Source: a bacterium
GTDB taxonomy: Bacteria; UBA9089; CG2-30-40-21
Assembly (NCBI GenBank): GCA_030018795.1
Contig: JASEHA010000120.1
Span: 1 to 6,955 of the forward strand
DNA length: 6,955 nt
Direction: 5' to 3'
Made by a program: the position numbers and the translations under genes. The first letter of the stretch is position 1; the number at the start of each line of letters is the position of its first letter. Below, piece after piece: positions 1-5,138 of this stretch. The notes under the pieces are model-generated. The model searched no databases, was not told the DNA's origin, and saw only the letters and a program-made list of their open reading frames with translations.

Positions 1-1
1 A

Positions 2-124
2 GAAAAAGGTGAACCAATATCGCGGGTCAAAAAACTTGAACACCTTAGTATTACACATTTCAAAATGAGAATTGCTGGGAAATCAGAGATAATCCCCATT
101 CCTCCTTTCTCTTTATTTGTCTGA
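2..124 (+). CDS. possible C-terminal fragment of an unidentified convergent gene
   Basis: A plus-strand frame is open from the window edge for 40 codons and ends in TGA at 122-124. This lies 18 bases before the mnmE stop on the opposite strand, so the two would be convergent. The peptide is charged at first (K, R and E rich) and ends in a proline/hydrophobic stretch, IIPIPPFSLFV, which resembles a plausible soluble-protein C-terminus. I do not recognise the family. An open run of 40 codons is not rare by chance at this base composition, and no start is visible because the window begins inside it. A competing minus-strand reading of the same bases (ATG at 99) is discussed under findings. No clear terminator separates this frame from mnmE. 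Confidence 0.3.
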   Translation, partial: EKGEPISRVKKLEHLSITHFKMRIAGKSEIIPIPPFSLFV

Positions 125-142
125 TAGGAGAGTAAACGCTTA

Positions 143-1519
143 CTATTTCCCAACACAAAACCTTGAGAACACAACATCCAGAACATCCTCTGTGGTTGTT
201 TCCCCAGTGATTATGCTTAAGTGAAACAAGGTATCTCGCAGGTCTACAGCAATAAGCTCTAATGAAGGGTTGGTATTAAGGGTGTCTTGTGCCTGCAGGA
301 TAGATAATCGTGACTTTCGTAATGCGTCTACATGGCGGACATTACTTACCATTACCCTTTCATCAATCTTTACCTGTCCATCCAGCAGCAGTCTTTTGAT
401 TGTGTCCCTTAATTCCTCTAATCCATGTCCGGTTATGGCAGAGATGCAAACTATTGGTTTATCTGACAGCAGCTGCTTTATTTGTGCCTCATCAATAACC
501 CTTGTCAGATCGCATTTATTTAAGGCAACAACACACGTTTTTAGCCTTAAGTCTTCTATTGCCAACAAATCCTCATGTGTAAGCAGACATGAGCCATCCA
601 TCACTAATAGGATAATATCTGCCCCTTCCATTGCCTTCCATGCCCTTGTTACCCCTTCTTTTTCTACAATATCAATCGTTTCCCTCAGCCCGGCTGTGTC
701 CACAATCTTTAAGGGAATACCCCCAATATCAATTATCTCTTCAATAATATCCCTGGTTGTGCCTGGAATATGGGTAACAATTGCCCTTGCCTCACCGAGA
801 AGGGCGTTAAGAAGGCTAGATTTGCCAACATTTGGTCTGCCGACAATCACGCAGGATACCCCCTCTTTGACTATCTTGCCATATCGTGAAGACTCTATTA
901 ATGAAGATAATTGTGCCTCTATCGATAAAAGACCTTTGCCTATCTCTGTATCTTCCATTGTATCCAGCTCTTCTTCAGAAAAGTCAAGGGATGCCTCAAT
1001 ATGAGCAAGCAGGTTTAATGTGCTTGCATGTATCCTCCGAATCTCTGCAGAAAGACGTCCATCAAGCTGACCCATGGCTGCTGCAAGGGATGTGCTGGTT
1101 TTTGCCCGAATAATATCTATCACTGCCTCTGCCTGAGCAAGGTCTATCCGGCCATTTAAGAATGCCCTTTTAGTAAATTCTCCTGGCTGAGCAAGCCTGG
1201 CACCCATAAGGATTGTTAGTTCAAGTATCTCCTGCAGCACAATACTGCCACTATGAGCATTTATCTCTACAACATCCTCACGGGTATAGGTATTAGGGTT
1301 TTGCATAATAGAAACAAGAACCGTATCAATAACCTGCAGTGTCTCTGGATAGACTATCTTCCCATAATGGATAGTGTGGGATTTTGCAGACAATATATCT
1401 GTCTTGCCCCTGAATATCTGGGAGATTATATCCATGGACATTGAGCCGCTTAATCTAACAATCCCAATGCCGCCCTCGCCCATGGGGGTAGATATAGCTG
1501 TAATTGTATCATGGAACAT
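143..1519 (-). CDS. mnmE: MnmE (TrmE), tRNA uridine-5-carboxymethylaminomethyl modification GTPase
   Basis: MnmE works with MnmG in the cytoplasm to install (carboxymethyl)aminomethyl groups at C5 of the wobble uridine of certain tRNAs, using a methylene-THF-derived carbon and GTP hydrolysis. The product is 458 residues, the usual family length. It has an N-terminal tetrahydrofolate-binding domain beginning DTITAISTPMGEGGIGIVRL (4-23), a helical domain, and an inserted GTPase domain. The GTPase motifs are G1 GRPNVGKS (227-234), G2 GTTRD (253-257), G3 DTAG (274-277), G4 NKCD (334-337) and G5 SAI (360-362). It ends in the family C-terminal motif FCVGK with the catalytic-type Cys455. Asn230 in G1 matches the Asn that coordinates the activating K+ in E. 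coli MnmE. I chose ATG 1519 because homologues begin just before the DTI motif. It also avoids overlap with the upstream gene, unlike the in-frame ATG at 1603. It lies 31 bases downstream of the ahbC-like stop, so it is probably co-transcribed. All motifs are intact. Confidence 0.97.
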   Translation of the reverse strand: MFHDTITAISTPMGEGGIGIVRLSGSMSMDIISQIFRGKTDILSAKSHTIHYGKIVYPETLQVIDTVLVSIMQNPNTYTREDVVEINAHSGSIVLQEILELTILMGARLAQPGEFTKRAFLNGRIDLAQAEAVIDIIRAKTSTSLAAAMGQLDGRLSAEIRRIHASTLNLLAHIEASLDFSEEELDTMEDTEIGKGLLSIEAQLSSLIESSRYGKIVKEGVSCVIVGRPNVGKSSLLNALLGEARAIVTHIPGTTRDIIEEIIDIGGIPLKIVDTAGLRETIDIVEKEGVTRAWKAMEGADIILLVMDGSCLLTHEDLLAIEDLRLKTCVVALNKCDLTRVIDEAQIKQLLSDKPIVCISAITGHGLEELRDTIKRLLLDGQVKIDERVMVSNVRHVDALRKSRLSILQAQDTLNTNPSLELIAVDLRDTLFHLSIITGETTTEDVLDVVFSRFCVGK

Positions 1520-1529
1520 GTTTGATCCG

Positions 1530-1534
1530 TCCTC
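1530..1534 (-). promoter_or_regulatory. ribosome binding site of mnmE
   Basis: Read on the minus strand, GAGGA lies 10 bases before the ATG at 1519, in the short gap after the upstream stop codon. The spacing is slightly long, but this supports 1519 as the start rather than the longer in-frame ATG at 1603. Confidence 0.5.
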
Positions 1535-1550
1535 GTAAAGTGAAAAACCT

Positions 1551-2729
1551 TCATTCTTCACTTTCAATATAGCAGCATGGATCCTCTTGCCACATATCCC
1601 CATGGACTGCCTCTGCCCTTACCCGGCACCCACCGCATACATCTTTGTCCGTGCACTTGCCACATTTACCTTTCAAGTAAGCCCCTTTATTCCGGAGACT
1701 GGAGAGGAATTCATTTTCCGTATTTTCCGTATTTTTCGTATCATTCCATATCCTGCTGAATGCTTTTTCCCGGACGTTTCCAAGCACCCTATTTGTCCAG
1801 AACTGGCAAGGGTGAACATTGCCTGTTGGACCAATATTAGCAACCTTGGTGCCAGCAGAGCAGCCGCCATGCATCCTGAGCAATTCCATTACCTCATCAG
1901 CCCTTTGCGGCATATTCTCTTTAATGTAACGATGGATCAGAATGCCATCAGCATGGTTATCTGTAGTCAATACCTCAAGCTCTATACCCTTTTGATGAAG
2001 CTCCAGGGTAAATTCCTTGAGAGTATTAAACACATCCATGCGTTCCTTATTGGTGATATCATCCCCTGTCATTTCTTTTCCCCGACCAGAGTAGACAAGA
2101 TGATACATGCAGAACCTTGGAACACCTGAATCAACAACAAATCTTAAAATATCCTTTAACTCATGATAATTGTATCTATTAATGGTAAACCTTACGCCAA
2201 CCTTTACCCCAACCTCTTTCAGGTTGTCTATTCCCTCCTTTGCCATCTCAAAGGCATTGGCAGCATTTCTAAACCTATTATGGGTTGCAGGCAGACCGTC
2301 TATGCTTATGCCAACATAAGAAAACCCTGTTTCCTTTATTTTAGAGGCTATGTCTTTGGTAATCAATGTTCCATTAGATGAAAGCACTGTCCTTATCCCC
2401 TTTGAGCCTGCGTATTTGCCCAATTCAAAGATATCCTCCCTGATAAGTGCCTCACCCCCGGAAAAAAGCAAAACAGGGACATTCATCCCTGCCAGATCAG
2501 AGATTAGCTCCTTTCCCTCTTCTGTAGTAATCTCTGACTCCATAGCATTTTTTTTCCTATCCCCTGCCTCTATGTAACAATGTTTGCACCGTAGATTACA
2601 TCTATGGGTAACATTCCAGACAACTATTGGGCTTGTGGCAGAAAATTGCAACAATTTCTCTGACCCATCCCCTCTCAAAACATCTGCAACCATAGCTGTT
2701 CCGCAAAGAAGTTTGGTAAAACCGATCAT
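1551..2729 (-). CDS. ahbC: AhbC/NirJ1-type radical SAM/SPASM protein, probable 12,18-didecarboxysiroheme deacetylase
   Basis: Members of this family remove the two acetate side chains of 12,18-didecarboxysiroheme to give Fe-coproporphyrin III in the siroheme-dependent heme pathway. Close relatives (NirJ) act in heme d1 synthesis and AhbD acts at the last heme step. The 392-residue protein opens with the AhbC-like MIGFTKLLCGT and LLQFS segments. It carries the radical SAM cluster motif C44-x3-C48-x2-C51, a GGE motif (91-93) and a SPASM-like cysteine set. That set is C290-x12-G-x4-C308, then C356-x2-C359-x5-C365-x2-C368, then C385/C386, which suggests an auxiliary Fe-S cluster. The C-terminal KCGKC...CRVRAEAVHGD pattern is also typical of the AhbC/NirJ1 group. 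ATG 2729 has an excellent ribosome binding site. A 9-bp tandem repeat encodes NTK/NTE units near residues 330-339. No ahbA, ahbB or ahbD is visible in this window. Family assignment is firm; AhbC rather than AhbD or NirJ is inferred from N-terminal resemblance recalled from known members. Confidence 0.8.
   Translation of the reverse strand: MIGFTKLLCGTAMVADVLRGDGSEKLLQFSATSPIVVWNVTHRCNLRCKHCYIEAGDRKKNAMESEITTEEGKELISDLAGMNVPVLLFSGGEALIREDIFELGKYAGSKGIRTVLSSNGTLITKDIASKIKETGFSYVGISIDGLPATHNRFRNAANAFEMAKEGIDNLKEVGVKVGVRFTINRYNYHELKDILRFVVDSGVPRFCMYHLVYSGRGKEMTGDDITNKERMDVFNTLKEFTLELHQKGIELEVLTTDNHADGILIHRYIKENMPQRADEVMELLRMHGGCSAGTKVANIGPTGNVHPCQFWTNRVLGNVREKAFSRIWNDTKNTENTENEFLSSLRNKGAYLKGKCGKCTDKDVCGGCRVRAEAVHGDMWQEDPCCYIESEE
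1714..1740. repeat. three tandem 9-bp units inside the ahbC-like gene
   Basis: On the plus strand TTTTCCGTA occurs twice in direct succession (1714-1722, 1723-1731), followed by TTTTTCGTA (1732-1740) with one mismatch. On the coding strand this is in frame and encodes ACG-rAA-AAT units, giving the TKNTENTEN stretch between the conserved IWND and FLSSLRNK segments. The unit length keeps the reading frame, as expected of a slippage expansion in a surface loop. Confidence 0.9.
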
Positions 2730-2734
2730 ATTAG

Positions 2735-2740
2735 CTCCTC
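2735..2740 (-). promoter_or_regulatory. strong ribosome binding site of the ahbC-like gene
   Basis: On the minus strand GAGGAG stands 5 bases before the ATG at 2729. It is the strongest well-spaced Shine-Dalgarno sequence in the window and fixes this start. Its strength suggests independent, efficient translation rather than coupling to the gene upstream. Confidence 0.85.
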
Positions 2741-2756
2741 TATAATTTTAGACTTA

Positions 2757-2782
2757 CCTGCCTGTACTCGGATCACAGCAGG
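2757..2782. repeat. imperfect inverted repeat (possible RNA hairpin) upstream of the ahbC-like gene
   Basis: CCTGC (2757-2761) pairs with GCAGG (2778-2782), and TGT (2763-2765) pairs with ACA (2775-2777). One base is bulged (2762) and the loop has 9 bases. It is the only clear dyad in the 86-base gap between the ligase-like and ahbC-like genes. On the transcribed minus strand it is followed by GTAAGTCTAAAATTATA rather than a run of T, so it does not look like an intrinsic terminator. It could be an operator, an mRNA processing site or chance. I see no convincing -35/-10 pair in the gap. Confidence 0.35.
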
Positions 2783-2815
2783 ATATGAAATCGAAGAACT
2801 TAGATGGGTTGCATT

Positions 2816-5137
2816 TTACCTATCTGTATTCATCACCATTTTCAAAAACCCTTTTGTATACTCATCATCTGGCTTTAATTCCAGAACCCTTTCAAACTCA
2901 AGTCTTGCCTCTTTTTTCATCCCCTTTTGGTAATAGATTGAGCCAAGGTTCTTGTGAATATCTATATTTTCTGGATCCCGTTTCAGTATCTCCTGAAACT
3001 CTTTTATGGTTTCGTCCAGCATCCCTTTTTTATAATAAGACTCAGCCAATTTCAGATGTTTTTCTGTTCCTTTGCCATATTTTTCATCTGCCTCAAAAGC
3101 CTTTTCCTGTTCACCCTTAATAGTATATACCCTTTTCAGGTTAGCCAATGCTGATGGATGATTGCGGTCGCATTCTAATGTTTTTTGAAACATTTCTATA
3201 GCCTCATCCCATCTCTTCTGATTTGCATACAGCGTGCCAAGGTTATTATAGGCATTAAGATAGTTCTTGTTCAAAGTAATTGTTTTCTTGTACGACTCCT
3301 CAGCCTTTTTTTCTTCACCTATCATGGAATAGATCATGCCCAAATTAAAGTATGAGCCTTCATCCTTATGGATAAACCTTAAAAGCAATTGGCTGCCATT
3401 GAGCACTTTTTTGACCCATACCTGCCTATTTGGGACATCATTGTTGGCTCTTTCCACATAAATACTGTTTAACACCTTCCAGTAGCATGTTTCATAAGGA
3501 AAAATTTCAACCGCTTTTTCTAAATAGGGGATAGCCTCTGTATACCTTTGTTTTTCTACAAAATCAAATCCCTTTCGATACCAGATGTCAGAGCGATAAG
3601 GGATAGTGGCTAAGAACATAATCACTATTATCCCCACAAACAAGACAGAATAAAGCAGCCATCTTATTGGGGCAAAAGAGACTCTTGGGGTATTTTCTTT
3701 CGCTTCTCCTAAATTTTCAGGACGAATTACAAGCCCTCCGACAACCATCATCATCCCCATGGATGACCAGAATAGCGACATGATACATATCAGCCCGAAG
3801 TTAAATTGGTTCTGAATAAGATACCCCAGTTCACATGCCCCAAGGCAGACAAACAATATGCGGCTGTCACCCGTAAGTCCACGGCATGTTTTTAAGAAAA
3901 CTAAAGCAAGTGTCCCTAAAAACCAGAGATATATCAAAAGCCCTATCAGCCCTCGTGTTACAGCCACATCCAAAAAATCATTATGTGCCTTATCTGTGCC
4001 TATATTTGCCAGCTGCAGGGTATCAAGACCTATACCCAGTATCGGGTGTTCCTTGATAACGCCTATGGTTGATCTCCATAACCCTATTCGTCCGCTTCCA
4101 GCTCTATTAATATCAATCTTTGGTGTATTGTCTGAAATTCCAGAGATAGATGTTTCTACCTGAACTTGCGGTTCATCAATGACAATAAGAAATCTCGCAA
4201 TTACAGATGTGTTTGGATTTAGCATAAAATAGACTATAAACGGTATCAAACAGGCTAATAATATCCTGAGCTTGCCCTTTTCTTCCATCAGCCTCTGTTT
4301 ATCAGCCATGATTCCAAACAATACCAATCCAAAACCGATCCCAAGTGTTGTTGCTCGAGTGCTGGTATAAAAAAAGCCTATTATGATTAGAATAATAGCT
4401 GCACCATAATACCATGGCGTTATTGCTTGTAATATCTGAGGGTAGATACGGACAAATGCGGCGGCAAACCCTTGTTCAGGTGTCAGAGATGCTGTCACCT
4501 TTTTCTGTTTCTTTCCATGTTTTTGCGGAGCAGCCCCTCTGCCGCTCTTGATGGATGTTATAATCGTATCAGCCTTCTTAAAATACATTGCCAGAGCAAA
4601 GAAAAAGACCATGATCAGATAGGTAGAAAGAAACGGGGCACTTCCAAAGGTGGCAAAGACACGATAAGGGTCAGAAAAGCTCCATGAAAATGGGTCATGG
4701 CCAAAATGTTGAAAGATGCCATAGATGCTCTCAAAAACCGCAACAAAGATGGCTGACTTTATCATCTTTTTGACAAATGCCTTATCTGTAAAATTAACGA
4801 CTAAATAATAAAGGCAGATATAGCCAGTTACAGCAAATAAGCCTTCATATCGTTTATAAAATCCAAAAAGGCTGATGCAGGGTGACCAGGAGATAATTGT
4901 ACAAAGGATGTTTATTCCCCAGAAAGCAAGGATAGGGATGTCTAATGGGGTGCGGACAAGGCGGCACTGCCTGCTGCTCAACCATTTTATTGCCCAGCAT
5001 CCAAGCATAGGAATAACAAGCAGGTAAAGAAGGGTTAGCTTTGCCAGATCAAAGGTGGCATACAATCGCAAATCAAACCAGACCGGGATGAAAAGGATAA
5101 CACAAAGAAGTAAGGATCGAATAATCTTGTCACACAT
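2816..5137 (-). CDS. O-antigen ligase/polymerase-like (Wzy_C) membrane protein with C-terminal TPR array
   Basis: The family includes WaaL ligases (O-antigen to lipid A-core), Wzy polymerases and PglL-type protein O-glycosyltransferases, all using undecaprenyl-diphosphate-linked glycans at the periplasmic face. The 773-residue product has about 13 predicted membrane segments between residues 6 and 512. A STRATTLG segment (258-266) precedes the large periplasmic loop, and the Wzy_C-type block follows: GRIGLWRSTIGVIKEHPILGIG (349-370), then HNDFLDVAVTRGLIG (385-399). Residues 516-758 hold about five to six TPR-like units (near 516-549, 594-627, 628-661, a degenerate one at 662-690, 691-724 and 725-758), probably periplasmic and used for protein contact. 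A strongly basic segment lies at 198-213. ATG 5137 is chosen because the conserved N-terminal FDLRLYATFDLAKLTLL region follows closely. It also has a GGAG 7 bases upstream and begins one base after the kup stop; ATGs at 5167 and 5203 would overlap kup. Which glycan it handles cannot be told: there are no glycosyltransferase neighbours in view. Confidence 0.85.
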   Translation of the reverse strand: MCDKIIRSLLLCVILFIPVWFDLRLYATFDLAKLTLLYLLVIPMLGCWAIKWLSSRQCRLVRTPLDIPILAFWGINILCTIISWSPCISLFGFYKRYEGLFAVTGYICLYYLVVNFTDKAFVKKMIKSAIFVAVFESIYGIFQHFGHDPFSWSFSDPYRVFATFGSAPFLSTYLIMVFFFALAMYFKKADTIITSIKSGRGAAPQKHGKKQKKVTASLTPEQGFAAAFVRIYPQILQAITPWYYGAAIILIIIGFFYTSTRATTLGIGFGLVLFGIMADKQRLMEEKGKLRILLACLIPFIVYFMLNPNTSVIARFLIVIDEPQVQVETSISGISDNTPKIDINRAGSGRIGLWRSTIGVIKEHPILGIGLDTLQLANIGTDKAHNDFLDVAVTRGLIGLLIYLWFLGTLALVFLKTCRGLTGDSRILFVCLGACELGYLIQNQFNFGLICIMSLFWSSMGMMMVVGGLVIRPENLGEAKENTPRVSFAPIRWLLYSVLFVGIIVIMFLATIPYRSDIWYRKGFDFVEKQRYTEAIPYLEKAVEIFPYETCYWKVLNSIYVERANNDVPNRQVWVKKVLNGSQLLLRFIHKDEGSYFNLGMIYSMIGEEKKAEESYKKTITLNKNYLNAYNNLGTLYANQKRWDEAIEMFQKTLECDRNHPSALANLKRVYTIKGEQEKAFEADEKYGKGTEKHLKLAESYYKKGMLDETIKEFQEILKRDPENIDIHKNLGSIYYQKGMKKEARLEFERVLELKPDDEYTKGFLKMVMNTDR

Positions 5138-5138
5138 G

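Noticed and set aside
131..144. AGTAA-ACGC-TTACT hairpin overlapping the mnmE stop codon
   Set aside because: The 5-bp stem is A/T-rich with no T-run after it on either strand, too weak to call a terminator.
270..1004. 244-codon plus-strand frame opposite mnmE
   Set aside because: It is wholly antisense to a gene with all MnmE motifs intact. The peptide is Ser/Ile/Thr/Pro-rich without a recognisable fold or ribosome site, so it is a shadow of codon bias on the other strand.
1517..1603. Longer mnmE start at ATG 1603
   Set aside because: It would overlap the end of the ahbC-like gene by 53 bases and add 28 residues that MnmE proteins do not have. The ATG at 1519 has its own GAGGA site and matches the family N-terminus.
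1673..1870. 65-codon minus-strand frame inside the ahbC-like gene
   Set aside because: It is out of frame within the conserved SPASM region and has no ribosome binding site; it is an overlap artefact.
1587..2129. 180-codon plus-strand frame opposite the ahbC-like gene
   Set aside because: It is antisense to a well-supported radical SAM gene and has no family resemblance or conserved motifs.
2741..2756. TATA-rich stretch upstream of the ahbC-like gene as a -10 promoter element
   Set aside because: TAAAAT is present on the coding strand, but no acceptable -35 hexamer lies 16-18 bases upstream, so a promoter cannot be supported.
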